Source: Gammaproteobacteria bacterium (GTDB lineage: Bacteria; Pseudomonadota; Gammaproteobacteria; DSM-16500). From it: a stretch of 64,000 nucleotides of DNA. This document shows, in pieces, positions 37,517 to 46,833 of this stretch (its first letter is position 1; every line of letters begins with the position of its first letter). Made by a program: the position numbers and the translations under genes. The stretch lies in NCBI GenBank assembly GCA_014132595.1, contig BMAG01000053.1, positions 87,195 through 151,194 on the forward strand, in the 5' to 3' direction. Below the pieces are notes generated by a model. That model did no database searches and was not told the DNA's origin. It saw nothing but the letters and a program-made list of their open reading frames with translations.

Positions 37517-38527
37517 ATGTTATCAACCCAAATCAAGAAGCTTTTCATTCTATTGGCATTGGCAAGCAGCCCTTTTGCGGCTTTTGCTGAAGACGCTCCT
37601 GTTTATGATGTGGACAACTATCCTCCTCAATTCGATGGCGAACCTGTCGCATCGAATACTGCTTCGCAAGCAATAAGCTCGGATGAATCTCCGGCGGCTC
37701 CTGCACGGCTGACTTCAGAACAACGCTTGGCACGTATTGAACAGCAACTGAAAAACTTCTCTCACTCCGATTCAGCTTCTAAAATGGAATCGGCTCAAGC
37801 AGAAATTCAGTCTCTGCGTGGTCAGGTAGAACAATTAGAGCATCAATTACAACAAGCTCAAACACAACAGCGTCTTATGTATACTGAATTAGATAAACGA
37901 CTGGCCCAACAAGCAACGACCCCAAAAAAAGAAATATCCGCAGTTACGGATGATGATAGCGCATCTGTTCCTGCGCCCACTCCTAAAAAATCGCCTGCAC
38001 CCACAGCTGCCGAAACACAAAAGGTAGTCCATGCTGCAAGCACTAAAAAAGTATCCCCCGAATCTGTAGCCGCTCCCGTTAAAACGGCTGCGGCCAATAA
38101 TCAACCCAATGTCGTTGAAGAACAGCAGATTTATCAAACGGCCTATGATTTGATTAAAGCAAAAAAATACAATGAAGCCGTCAATACGCTGCAAAAAATG
38201 TTACAGAAATATCCAACAGGACAATTTGCTGCAAATGCCCATTATTGGTTAGGTGAGTTATATGGTTTGCTTAACAAAAATGATCAGTCTGCAGCAGAAT
38301 TTTCAAACGTTGTAAAAAACTATCCTGATAGTCCTAAAATTGCAGACGCACAGTTAAAATTAGGACTTATTTATGCCGCACAATTTAAATGGCCAGAAGC
38401 AAAAACAGCCTTTAAAAAAGTCCTCTCCAACTATCCAGGAACCGCATCGGCGCGTCTTGCAAGTGAGCAGTTAAAGCAGCTTAAACAAACACAATCCCAA
38501 ACAAAAGTGGTCGCGGATCGCGAATAA
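37517..38527 (+). CDS. cpoB: Cell division coordinator CpoB (YbgF)
   Basis: 336 residues. Signal peptide (KLFILLALASSPFAAFA|ED), a trimerising coiled coil (about 80-135), a long Pro/Ala/Thr linker and three TPR repeats (QIYQTAYDLIKAKKYNEAV, KYPTGQFAANAHYWLGELYGL, YPDSPKIADAQLKLGLIY). CpoB couples Tol-Pal to peptidoglycan synthesis at division. Its linker is longer than in E. coli. Confidence 0.94.
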   Translation: MLSTQIKKLFILLALASSPFAAFAEDAPVYDVDNYPPQFDGEPVASNTASQAISSDESPAAPARLTSEQRLARIEQQLKNFSHSDSASKMESAQAEIQSLRGQVEQLEHQLQQAQTQQRLMYTELDKRLAQQATTPKKEISAVTDDDSASVPAPTPKKSPAPTAAETQKVVHAASTKKVSPESVAAPVKTAAANNQPNVVEEQQIYQTAYDLIKAKKYNEAVNTLQKMLQKYPTGQFAANAHYWLGELYGLLNKNDQSAAEFSNVVKNYPDSPKIADAQLKLGLIYAAQFKWPEAKTAFKKVLSNYPGTASARLASEQLKQLKQTQSQTKVVADRE

Positions 38528-38531
38528 AATT

Positions 38532-39176
38532 ATGTCTCCTACATTACGCATTACTGAAATTTTTCATTCTGTACAGGGTGAAACTCGAACGGTAGGACTT
38601 CCTACCGTTTTTGTACGTTTAACGGGATGTCCATTACGTTGTGGATATTGTGATACTGCTTATGCTTTTAGCGGCGGAACAAACTATGAGATCGATGAAG
38701 TTCTGCGGCAAGTGGCAAATTTTGGAGCGCGTTATGTCACGGTCACAGGAGGCGAGCCCCTTGCTCAAAAAAACTGTCATGATTTGCTGACTTTACTGTG
38801 TGATGCAGGCTACGAAGTTTCCTTAGAAACCAGCGGGGCATTGGATATTTCTCATGTAGACCCGCGCGTTATCAAAGTGGTTGATATCAAGACACCCGGC
38901 TCAGGCGAAGTATCCAAAAACCGTTTTGAAAATTTATCTTCCATACTTTCACATGATCAACTTAAATTTGTGATTTGCGATCGCGCGGACTATGAATGGG
39001 CAAAGGATATTTTGCAGCAATATAATCTGCCCCATATCTGTGATGTGTTATTTTCGCCTAGTTATAAACAACAAGAGCCAGGCACGCTTGCGGATTGGAT
39101 TATCGCAGACCGATTGCCGGTACGATTACAGGTACAATTGCACAAATATTTATGGGGTGATGTGCCGGGCCGTTAA
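38532..39176 (+). CDS. queE: 7-carboxy-7-deazaguanine synthase (radical SAM)
   Basis: Queuosine biosynthesis step converting CPH4 to CDG. 214 residues. The radical-SAM cluster is C-x3-C-x2-C in CPLRCGYCDTAYAF, and TGGEPLAQK binds SAM. Starts 4 bp after the cpoB stop, a linkage (pal-cpoB-queE) seen in E. coli and relatives. queC does not follow. Confidence 0.94.
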   Translation: MSPTLRITEIFHSVQGETRTVGLPTVFVRLTGCPLRCGYCDTAYAFSGGTNYEIDEVLRQVANFGARYVTVTGGEPLAQKNCHDLLTLLCDAGYEVSLETSGALDISHVDPRVIKVVDIKTPGSGEVSKNRFENLSSILSHDQLKFVICDRADYEWAKDILQQYNLPHICDVLFSPSYKQQEPGTLADWIIADRLPVRLQVQLHKYLWGDVPGR

Positions 39177-39234
39177 TGATTGAATATTGTTTAAAAAAAA
39201 CTAAAAAAAATAGCATTTTCTTCGCTAACTAACA

Positions 39235-39262
39235 TTGATATTTTTTTATAACTCGGTATGAT
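39235..39262 (+). promoter_or_regulatory. Promoter of tRNA-Lys
   Basis: TTGATA (39235-39240), 16-bp spacer and TATGAT (39257-39262), about 30 bp upstream of the mature tRNA 5' end. Confidence 0.6.
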
Positions 39263-39292
39263 TGGCACCTCCTAGATTCATACTATTTCTAA

Positions 39293-39368
39293 GGGTCGTT
39301 AGCTCAGTCGGTAGAGCAGCAGGCTTTTAACCTGTTGGTCCTGCGTTCGAATCGCAGACGACCCACCA
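39293..39368 (+). tRNA. tRNA-Lys (anticodon TTT)
   Basis: 76 nt including an encoded CCA. Acceptor stem GGGTCGT/ACGACCC, D-arm GCTCAGTCGGTAGAGC, anticodon arm GCAGG-CTTTTAA-CCTGT (anticodon TTT, 34-36) and T-arm CTGCG-TTCGAAT-CGCAG. Decodes AAA/AAG. Confidence 0.97.
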
Positions 39369-39510
39369 TCTTGCAATAAATCAGTTTGTGCATTAAATCA
39401 TCAAAAACTTGATAGTCAAAATTTAAGATAGCAATGTTCAACTAATAAGCAACACATTCCGCGATACGCGATATAAGATAGTCATCATGATTTAATTGTG
39501 ATGTGATATC

Positions 39511-39538
39511 CTTGATTTATACCAACTCGACCTTATTA
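39511..39538 (+). promoter_or_regulatory. Candidate heat-shock (sigma-32-type) promoter of clpB
   Basis: CTTGATT (39511-39517), 13-bp spacer and CCTTATTA (39531-39538), close to the CTTGAAA-N13-14-CCCCATNT consensus. The clpB ATG lies 37 bp on. The -35 fits well, the -10 moderately. Confidence 0.4.
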
Positions 39539-39574
39539 ATGGAATAAGATCTATAAACTTTGAGGTAATTTTTC

Positions 39575-42166
39575 ATGCGCATGGATAAGTTGACTAGTAA
39601 ATTTCAAGCAGCGTTAGCAGATGCACAATCCTTAGCCGTCGGTCGAGACCATGCCTTCATTGAGCCGGTGCACTTAATGAAAGCCTTGCTTGATCAAGAA
39701 GGCGGCAGTATTCGTCCCATTCTCACCAAGGCCAATGTCTCCATTACCAATTTACGTTCCTTATTAGACACGGCGATTCAGCAGCTTCCGCAAGTGGAAG
39801 GAACACCTGGCGAAGTGCATATTTCCAATGAATTGAATCGAATTTTAAATGTCACGGATAAATTAGCGCAAAAACGTAAAGATCAATATATCTCCAGTGA
39901 ATTATTTCTTTTGGCGGCTGTAGAAGATGCGGGAAATCTGGGCGATATTTTACGTAAGTGCGGCGCGACGAAAGCAAGTGTTGAAAAAGCCATTGACGAA
40001 GAGCGCGGCGGCCAACGAGTTCAAGATCCCAATGCAGAAGATCAGCGACGTGCACTCGAAAAATATACCATTGATCTAACAGCACGTGCAGAACAAGGTA
40101 AATTAGATCCCGTCATTGGCCGCGATTCTGAAATTCGCCGTACAATTCAAGTTCTGCTGCGTCGTACGAAAAATAATCCTGTCTTGATTGGTGAACCGGG
40201 GGTGGGAAAAACGGCGATTGTCGAAGGATTGGCCCAACGGATAGTCAATGGTGAAGTGCCTGAAGGATTACGCGAAAAACGTTTACTTGCCTTAGATTTA
40301 GGTGCATTAATTGCAGGCGCCAAATTTCGCGGTGAATTTGAAGAACGTTTAAAAGCCGTCTTGAATGATTTAGCAAAACAAGAAGGTAATATCATTTTAT
40401 TCATCGATGAAATTCACACGATGGTAGGCGCTGGAAAAGCAGAAGGTGCCATGGATGCAGGTAATATGTTAAAGCCCGCTTTATCTCGCGGCGAATTACA
40501 TTGCGTGGGGGCGACGACATTAGATGAATACAGACAATATATTGAAAAAGATGCGGCCTTAGAACGTCGTTTTCAACGAATCATCGTCGATGAACCGAGT
40601 GTGCCAGATACGATTGCCATTTTGCGCGGCTTAAAAGAACGTTACGAATTACATCATGGTGTTGAGATCACCGATTCTGCGATTGTTGCGGCTGCTACAT
40701 TATCGCATCGTTATATTTCAGATCGGCAATTACCAGATAAAGCGATTGATTTAATCGATGAAGCAGCAAGTAATATTCGGATGGAAATTGATTCCAAACC
40801 GGAAGAGCTGGATCAATTAGACCGCAAAATCATCCAACTTAAAATTGAACGTGAAGCCATGAAAAAAGATACCGATGAAGCTTCAAAAAAACGGCTCACG
40901 AAATTAGACAGCGAATTAAAAAAACTTGAAACAGAATGCGCAAAATTAGAAGAAGTCTGGAAAACGGAAAAATCTTTTCTGCATGGTGCGCAAACGATTA
41001 AAGCGGAATTAGAACGCGCACGTTTAGAACTTGAAACAGCTCGTCGTGCGGGAAATTTAACACGCATGGCGGAACTGCAATATGGACGTATTCCAGAATT
41101 AGAAAAACAATTAGCCGCAGCCTCCGCTGCAGAGCAAGGTGAAACACAATTATTACGTAATAAGGTTACGGCAGAAGAGGTTGCTGAAGTTGTTTCTAAA
41201 TGGACACATATTCCCGTTTCCAGAATGATGGAAAGTGAAAAAGAAAAATTACTGAAAATGGAAGAAGCCTTACATCAACGTATTATCGGACAAGGTCAGG
41301 CAGTCACGGCCGTATGTAATGCAATACGCCGCTCTCGCGCAGGTCTTTCGGATCCACATCGTCCTATTGGTTCTTTTCTCTTTTTAGGGCCTACGGGTGT
41401 TGGTAAAACAGAGCTTTGTAAAGCATTGGCCACTTTTTTATTTGATACAGAAGATGCACTGATTCGTATTGATATGTCTGAATTTATGGAAAAACATTCT
41501 GTGGCACGTTTGGTCGGTGCGCCTCCGGGTTATGTGGGTTATGAGGAAGGCGGTTATTTGACAGAGTTAGTGCGGCGTAAACCTTATTCTGTGATTTTGA
41601 TGGATGAAATAGAAAAAGCGCACCATGATGTTTTTAATATTTTACTTCAAGTGCTGGATGATGGCCGCTTAACAGATAGTCATGGTCGTACCGTTGATTT
41701 TCGAAATACGGTTGTTGTCATGACATCGAATTTAGGGTCAGAGTTGATTCAGGAAATTTCAAGCCAGAAAGGTGATTATCAGCAAATGAAAGAAGCTGTT
41801 ATGCGTGTGGTAGGACAACACTTCCGTCCCGAGTTTATGAATCGTATTGATGAAACAGTCGTCTTTCATCCGCTCGATAAAGAACAAATTCGCCGCATTG
41901 CAGATATTCAAATTAACCGTGTGAGAGCGCGTCTTTCTGAGCGAGAATTTAGCTTAACGATCACATCTGATGCTTTGGATTATCTGGCAAACGCAGGATA
42001 CGACCCTGTTTATGGCGCAAGACCCTTAAAACGTGCCATTCAACAATTAATTGAAAATCCGTTGGCAGCCTCTATCTTGTCTGGAAAATTTAATCCCGGC
42101 GATGTGATTAAAGTTACGTTAAGTGATTCACATTTGGTATTTTCGAAAGCAACCGAGAAGGCATAG
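39575..42166 (+). CDS. clpB: Protein disaggregase ClpB
   Basis: Hexameric AAA+ chaperone that works with DnaK to dissolve aggregates. 863 residues (E. coli 857). N-domain ([25 protein letters not shown]), NBD1 with Walker [11 protein letters not shown] and Walker [13 protein letters not shown], the coiled-coil M domain (about 400-525) that separates ClpB from ClpA, NBD2 with GPTGVGKTE and MDEIEKAH, and a C-terminal D2 small domain. GAGG lies 9 bp before the ATG. Confidence 0.98.
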   Translation: MRMDKLTSKFQAALADAQSLAVGRDHAFIEPVHLMKALLDQEGGSIRPILTKANVSITNLRSLLDTAIQQLPQVEGTPGEVHISNELNRILNVTDKLAQKRKDQYISSELFLLAAVEDAGNLGDILRKCGATKASVEKAIDEERGGQRVQDPNAEDQRRALEKYTIDLTARAEQGKLDPVIGRDSEIRRTIQVLLRRTKNNPVLIGEPGVGKTAIVEGLAQRIVNGEVPEGLREKRLLALDLGALIAGAKFRGEFEERLKAVLNDLAKQEGNIILFIDEIHTMVGAGKAEGAMDAGNMLKPALSRGELHCVGATTLDEYRQYIEKDAALERRFQRIIVDEPSVPDTIAILRGLKERYELHHGVEITDSAIVAAATLSHRYISDRQLPDKAIDLIDEAASNIRMEIDSKPEELDQLDRKIIQLKIEREAMKKDTDEASKKRLTKLDSELKKLETECAKLEEVWKTEKSFLHGAQTIKAELERARLELETARRAGNLTRMAELQYGRIPELEKQLAAASAAEQGETQLLRNKVTAEEVAEVVSKWTHIPVSRMMESEKEKLLKMEEALHQRIIGQGQAVTAVCNAIRRSRAGLSDPHRPIGSFLFLGPTGVGKTELCKALATFLFDTEDALIRIDMSEFMEKHSVARLVGAPPGYVGYEEGGYLTELVRRKPYSVILMDEIEKAHHDVFNILLQVLDDGRLTDSHGRTVDFRNTVVVMTSNLGSELIQEISSQKGDYQQMKEAVMRVVGQHFRPEFMNRIDETVVFHPLDKEQIRRIADIQINRVRARLSEREFSLTITSDALDYLANAGYDPVYGARPLKRAIQQLIENPLAASILSGKFNPGDVIKVTLSDSHLVFSKATEKA

Positions 42167-42284
42167 GGTTTTTGAAATAAATTAACTTCGACGCTATCTA
42201 AGTGTAGAATGATTTTGAGCTTTCGCGAGTTAGGCCATTTGTTTTTGCGGTAAGCAAACTCATGTCAAAGTAAGGATGAAACTT

Positions 42285-42707
42285 ATGTATAAACATATCT
42301 TATTAGCAACGGATCTATCGGATGAGTCTGAGTATGTTCTTAAAAAAGTACGCAGTATGCGTGGGTTTACTGGCGCAAAATTGAGCTTAATTCATGTGGT
42401 TGAACCTATGCCTGGCTATAGTTATGCGTATTTGGGCATTGAAGATATTGAAGGGCAGCTCATTGAAGAGGCCAGAACCGCTTTAGCAAAAATAGGTCAG
42501 TCGCTGGAAGTAGATAAAAAAGATCAATGGATAGAAGTGGGACCGACGAAGTCAAAAATTCATGCAATTGCTGCAGAAATTGGCGCTGATTTAATTATAT
42601 GCGGCAGTCATGGACGTCATGGGCTGTCTTTATTGTTAGGCTCCACAGCCAATGCTATTTTACACGGCGCTAAATGCGATGTGCTTGTGGTGCGATTACC
42701 AGAATAA
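42285..42707 (+). CDS. Universal stress protein, UspA family
   Basis: 140 residues from ATG 42285, with TAAGGA 8 bp upstream; the ATG at 42276 lies inside this RBS. ATP-binding type: IEVG..K..I and the C-terminal G-2x-G-9x-G-(S/T) motif as GSHGRHGLSLLLGSTA. Lies between clpB and the cbpA-cbpM pair, a stress-response neighbourhood. Confidence 0.92.
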   Translation: MYKHILLATDLSDESEYVLKKVRSMRGFTGAKLSLIHVVEPMPGYSYAYLGIEDIEGQLIEEARTALAKIGQSLEVDKKDQWIEVGPTKSKIHAIAAEIGADLIICGSHGRHGLSLLLGSTANAILHGAKCDVLVVRLPE

Positions 42708-42728
42708 GTAGAAAAAGATAAATTAACT

Positions 42729-43700
42729 ATGGAATTTAAAGATTATTACACCACGCTTGGTGTGTCTCGTACAGCTCAAGCTGATGAAATCAAACGGGCC
42801 TATCGTAAGTTAGCTCGTAAATATCATCCTGATGTGAGTAAAGAAAAAAATGCAGAAGAACGCTTCAAAGAAGTGCAAGAAGCGTATGAAGTCTTAAAAG
42901 ATCCGAAGAAGCGCGAAGCCTATGATCAATTAGGCAGCCAATGGAAAAGTGGTCAGGATTTTAGACCGCCGCCAGGTTGGGAAGGATTTTCAGGATTCGA
43001 TGGAGCCGGTTTTTCTCAGGGCGGTGGTGGACAAGGTTTTGGCGGTGGCGGCTTTAGTGATTTTTTTGAAAGTATTTTTGGCCAGGCACGTCAAGGTGGT
43101 TTTCATCAAAGACATCAACGCGGACCTACCAGACAACAAGGACGCGATGAACACGCAAAAATCAGTATCAGTCTCGAGGATGCTTTTCGAGGCGGCAGCA
43201 AAACAGTGCAGCTGCAAGTACCGGAAATCGATGCCAGTGGCCGCATGCATCCAGAAATACGTTCACTTAAAATTACCATTCCTGCAGGTATTACAGCAGG
43301 GCAGCAATTGCGTTTAGCCAAACAAGGAGCGCCAGGTATAGGCGGCGGGCAGCCTGGTGATTTATATTTGGAAATGGAAATTCAACCCCATCGGCTTTTC
43401 ACGGTGCAAGGGCATGATATTTATTTGACTTTACCTATTACACCCTGGGAAGCTGCATTAGGTGCAAAAGTCACCGCACCGACTTTAGCGGGACCTGTTG
43501 AAATAAAAATTCCAGCAGGAGCTGAAGCAGGTCAAAAGTTACGTTTAAAAGGACGTGGATTACCTAAAAAACACTCGCCAGGTGATCAATATATTGTATT
43601 GCAAGTGTATGTTCCTCCAGCAAAAACAGAAGCAGAACGTGCAATTTATGAAAAAATGGCCAAAGAAATGATTTGTGATCCGCGAAAACATTTATTCTAG
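42729..43700 (+). CDS. cbpA: Curved DNA-binding J-domain co-chaperone CbpA
   Basis: 323 residues. J-domain at 1-70 with the HPD motif (RKYHPDVS), Gly/Phe-rich region (FGGGGFSDFFESIFG), then two DnaJ C-terminal beta domains, but no Cys-rich zinc domain, which separates CbpA from DnaJ. Followed 12 bp later by its modulator cbpM. Confidence 0.93.
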   Translation: MEFKDYYTTLGVSRTAQADEIKRAYRKLARKYHPDVSKEKNAEERFKEVQEAYEVLKDPKKREAYDQLGSQWKSGQDFRPPPGWEGFSGFDGAGFSQGGGGQGFGGGGFSDFFESIFGQARQGGFHQRHQRGPTRQQGRDEHAKISISLEDAFRGGSKTVQLQVPEIDASGRMHPEIRSLKITIPAGITAGQQLRLAKQGAPGIGGGQPGDLYLEMEIQPHRLFTVQGHDIYLTLPITPWEAALGAKVTAPTLAGPVEIKIPAGAEAGQKLRLKGRGLPKKHSPGDQYIVLQVYVPPAKTEAERAIYEKMAKEMICDPRKHLF

Positions 43701-43712
43701 GAGAGCGCCGGG

Positions 43713-44042
43713 ATGGCGAAAAAAGAGTTGACTGTGGTGGCATTAGAAGCTGACCCTGAATTAAGCCTTGATGAGTTATGTGAAACTTGTCAAATTACAA
43801 CAAATTTTATTTGTGAATTGGTAGAATACGGTACACTGGAACCCATCGGTATCTCGATCGATGTATGGCGATTTAATACGAGACATTTGCAACGGATTCA
43901 ACGTGTGTTACGTTTACAGCATGACTTAGAGATTAATTTGGCAGGCGCGGCTTTAGCGATGGATTTGATGGATCAAATTGAACAGTTAAAGGCGCAGGTT
44001 GAGTTGTTAGAAAATTCGTTAAAATTAGGAGAGAGAAAATGA
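43713..44042 (+). CDS. cbpM: Chaperone modulator CbpM
   Basis: 109 residues, MerR-like helical fold that inhibits CbpA. Conserved parts are LDELCETCQITTNFICELVEYGTLEP and RLQHDLEINLAGAALAMDLMDQIEQL. The stop overlaps the ATG of an entericidin-like gene (ATGA), indicating translational coupling. Confidence 0.92.
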   Translation: MAKKELTVVALEADPELSLDELCETCQITTNFICELVEYGTLEPIGISIDVWRFNTRHLQRIQRVLRLQHDLEINLAGAALAMDLMDQIEQLKAQVELLENSLKLGERK

Positions 44043-44176
44043 AAACATGTTTAAAAGTGATGTTTATTAGCGTGATTTGTGCGGTATTCATAACAGGATG
44101 TAACAATACCGTCCAAGGATTCGGTAAAGATATGGAAAACAGCGGTCAGGAAATCCAAAAAGCAGTGCATAACTAA
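44039..44176 (+). CDS. Entericidin-like small lipoprotein
   Basis: 45 residues, below most ORF cut-offs. Lipoprotein signal MKTCLKVMFISVICAVFITG with Cys21 as lipidation site, followed by CNNTVQGFGKDMENSG, the CNTVxGxGxDxxxxG pattern of entericidin A/B lipoproteins. In E. coli these are an antidote/toxin pair; a single copy here is more likely a general small outer-membrane lipoprotein. It shares ATGA with cbpM. Confidence 0.82.
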   Translation: MKTCLKVMFISVICAVFITGCNNTVQGFGKDMENSGQEIQKAVHN

Positions 44177-44257
44177 AACGCTGCCTTAAAATTTTCCTCA
44201 TCTGTTAAAGCATCATGAAAACGTTTCTGATCTAATCAGCGACAAAAAAATCGCGGA

Positions 44258-44351
44258 TGCCGCTTAGCAATTCTCCTCTCCCGCCCGCGGAATGTGACAA
44301 GAACATTTATCTTGAGTGCGGGAGAGGGGGTTATTAAGCAACCTGGGCGGC
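44258..44351. repeat. CCCCTCTCCCGCCC-type repeat, short form (copy 4 of 8)
   Basis: GCTTAGCAATTCTCCTCTCCC on the left and GTGCGGGAGAGGGGG..TTAAGCA on the right with an AT-rich loop. Its outer GCCGC/GCGGC bases can also pair. Lies between the entericidin-like and thaumatin-like genes. Confidence 0.8.
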
Positions 44352-44383
44352 AAGGTTTTTGGCCGCTAACGCTCTTTGCGGTG

Positions 44384-44392
44384 TGTTATAAT
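44384..44392 (+). promoter_or_regulatory. Extended -10 promoter of the thaumatin-like gene
   Basis: TGTTATAAT: a consensus TATAAT at 44387-44392 with the TGn extension, 36 bp before the ATG. No matching -35 is evident. Confidence 0.5.
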
Positions 44393-44427
44393 GATAAAAA
44401 GAACTACAAAACCACCGGAGAAGAATT

Positions 44428-45726
44428 ATGCGATTTCGTATCACATTCATTTTTCTTTCTGTTGTACTTTTAACATCTGTATTCCTACCGGTGAATGCAG
44501 ATCCTATAAGCACACGAACCATATCCTTTGTTAACCAATGCGACTTCCCCGTCTGGTTTGGTTTTGCAGGCGGCTCCGCTGATAACATTCACACCAAAAA
44601 AACCCGAGCATGCACTTCAAACCAAGATTGTTATGCAGGCTCAGTTTGCAAAGAGGATCCAGTCGATCACAGTAAAAAAATATGTGACTGGGTGCAAAGA
44701 ACGGTTTGTTTATCTGACCAAGATTGTTTTACCGGAACGCGTTGCATACAAACGAATGAAATTAAACAATGCTTTTGGATAAACCCAATACCCAGTAATG
44801 GAAATTATCAACTTGCCATGAAAGGTGGAAAAAATCAGGTAACAATTCCTGTTTACGAAACGGATAATGAAGGACTCATTTGGAGCGGTGCTGCAGCTGG
44901 CCGTACTGGTTGCTCGAATAGTTCCTGTGAAACAGCAAGCTGTGGCGGCACTAACAATGGTGCTTGCGCGCCGAGTCGTGGATTCGATCAGCCTGCCACA
45001 CAAGCAGAATTTACTTTTAATCGATTGCCCGAGAAGCCTGATTTTTATGATGTGGAAATCATTAATGGCGTGAGCATTTCGATGAAAATGTCTGCAGATA
45101 CCACAATCTCCAATCCACAAAACCCTTATTTTTGCACGACTCCAGGCAGCGAACAAAAACAAAATATGCTGGGCCAATGCAGCTGGACATTCACACCTCC
45201 TTCAAATGATTACCAATGGGTAAAAGCAGGCGGTAGTAGTTGCCAAGCAAACTCCGAATGTCAAAGCCCTGAAACTTGCGGATTAAGTTTCAATCCCGGC
45301 AAAAATCCTCTCTTACAAAAAACCTGCGGCAAATTATTAGGATACTGGACTGCAGATCAAGTCTGTGGTTATAACCCAAAACAAGGCGCGCCTTTTGATT
45401 GTGAGTCATCTTATAGTCTTTATGCATGCATTGGTAATAATGCGGCCTCTTGTTATCATGATAATGCTCCCGGGAATTGTTGTGGCTGCGCAAATTGGGA
45501 TACATTAGGCGTTGTTGTTCCACCGGCTCCTTTCACAAAATTATGTGTGAATACAAATCCATTTTGGAATTCTAAATCGCAGCCGCAATTACTGTGGTTA
45601 AAACAAGGATGTCCTACCGTTTATACGTATCCTTATGATGATATGAGTAGTACGTTCACCTGTAAGAGCGTTCAAAATAATATGAATAGTGTGAATTATA
45701 GGATTACGTTCTGCCCTGAGAAATAG
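44428..45726 (+). CDS. Secreted thaumatin-like protein with CX5CX5C insert modules
   Basis: 432 residues, 33 or so Cys. Signal peptide (MRFRITFIFLSVVLLTSVFLP, cleavage after VNA). Thaumatin family landmarks: FVNQCDFPVWFGF (residue 34), WSGAAAGRTGC (152), CETASCGG, PATQAEFTFN (189), DFYDVEIINGVSISM (205) and later CCGCANWDTLG. Three inserted modules have identical C-x5-C-x5-C spacing: C62-C68-C74, C94-C100-C106 and C272-C278-C284, each followed by another Cys shortly before a Trp. Plant thaumatin-like proteins bind or cut glucans; bacterial ones are uncommon and of unknown role. An RBS (GGAGAAG) precedes the ATG. Confidence 0.8.
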   Translation: MRFRITFIFLSVVLLTSVFLPVNADPISTRTISFVNQCDFPVWFGFAGGSADNIHTKKTRACTSNQDCYAGSVCKEDPVDHSKKICDWVQRTVCLSDQDCFTGTRCIQTNEIKQCFWINPIPSNGNYQLAMKGGKNQVTIPVYETDNEGLIWSGAAAGRTGCSNSSCETASCGGTNNGACAPSRGFDQPATQAEFTFNRLPEKPDFYDVEIINGVSISMKMSADTTISNPQNPYFCTTPGSEQKQNMLGQCSWTFTPPSNDYQWVKAGGSSCQANSECQSPETCGLSFNPGKNPLLQKTCGKLLGYWTADQVCGYNPKQGAPFDCESSYSLYACIGNNAASCYHDNAPGNCCGCANWDTLGVVVPPAPFTKLCVNTNPFWNSKSQPQLLWLKQGCPTVYTYPYDDMSSTFTCKSVQNNMNSVNYRITFCPEK

Positions 45727-45979
45727 CGAACAATTGAGATGTTTGAGTTGGTCCCTCTTCATGTAAATGAGTACTCTTTGTTTCTGGCATTGAAGGGATT
45801 TGGAATAAACCCATGATTAATCCTTTCATATTTCTAAGATCAAACATGCTCGTAATAGAAAAAGCTGCACCTTGAAACATTTATCTTTATTTAAAAAGTC
45901 TACAAGTATTGATAAATCAGTTGCACAATAATTTGAAATGGGAAGAAATTACCTTAATGAGCCAAAAAAGAAATTTGTA
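45727..45979. other. Intergenic stretch after the thaumatin-like gene
   Basis: About 250 bases without a supported gene, AT-rich, with no hairpin terminator or recognisable remnant that I can identify. A repeat element follows, so the total gene-free gap is about 500 bases. Confidence 0.5.
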
Positions 45980-46187
45980 AAAGCAACACAACCTTTGCTT
46001 AGCCCCCCCCCCTCTCCCGCCCATAAAACGATATAAGAACATGTATTCTTTATTGCGGGAGAGGGCAGGGTGAGGGGAAACCTTTAAGTTACCCTCACCC
46101 TAACCATAATCCTCTTCCGCAATAGAAAATAATTTTTCAATCATTGTTTGTGTGCGGGAGAGGGGGTAAGCAAGGTTGTGTTGCTTT
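45980..46187. repeat. CCCCTCTCCCGCCC-type repeat, long form (copy 5 of 8)
   Basis: Outer arms AAGCAACACAACCTTTGCTTA and GTAAGCAAGGTTGTGTTGCTT are near-perfect complements and differ from the outer arms of other copies. Inside are two half-elements and the central CCCTCACCCTAAC palindrome. A run of ten C (46003-46012) interrupts the left arm. Sits between convergent genes. Confidence 0.85.
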
Positions 46188-46223
46188 CCTTATGCCCTGC
46201 GACAGCGAGTACTATGCTAACTA

Positions 46224-46664
46224 TCAATTATCAAGATGCATAAAATTATTTCCATCAATTTTTTTTATGATTGCCTGATATATTGAAGGGCGCAGTGTGC
46301 AATGTAATTCTAAAATTCGTCTAGAAAAAACAAATGAAGGATTGAGGTTGCTTCCGATAATGACTTCTTGAATTACATCTTCGGGAATGTTTGTGTATTG
46401 AGCAATACCTGTTATTGAATATTCTTCTGTAGATAAAATATCATTAATCAGGAAACGTAAAAACTCGGCTTCAATCATCATATTCTCCATATCATTATCA
46501 AATTTCATTAAATTAAAATAATTTTTATATTTCATTTTTACTACTTTTTTTAAACCTTCGCATAATTTAACGAATAGTTTAGCTTCTAAAATTTGAATTT
46601 CTTTTTTTGTAAGGTTGCCAGGGTTGATTCCTAGTATTTGACACAGGGGTTCCATTGCGGGCAT
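46224..46664 (-). CDS. Hypothetical protein with HTH-like C-terminal half
   Basis: 146 residues. The second half (MIEAEFLRFLINDILSTEEYSITGIAQYTNIPEDVIQEVI) looks like a helix-turn-helix and ends in ILELHCTLRPSIYQAIIKKI. From memory similar sequences recur as multicopy hypothetical proteins in Legionella; I cannot name a function. It is divergent from the 452-aa gene, with a 169-bp shared upstream region. Confidence 0.6.
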   Translation of the reverse strand: MPAMEPLCQILGINPGNLTKKEIQILEAKLFVKLCEGLKKVVKMKYKNYFNLMKFDNDMENMMIEAEFLRFLINDILSTEEYSITGIAQYTNIPEDVIQEVIIGSNLNPSFVFSRRILELHCTLRPSIYQAIIKKIDGNNFMHLDN

Positions 46665-46833
46665 AGTTTTTTCCTAGTAAATTTGGATAGTTTAAAATAA
46701 TAGAAATAGGAACAGGCGTTATATAAACATTGTTTTTTTTACATTAGTAGCAGAAAATTTTCTCCACTTTTTATGTTATTAAATTAAGATAAAAAATTCA
46801 TAGGATAATTTATAATCAAAAAGGAGTGGATCC

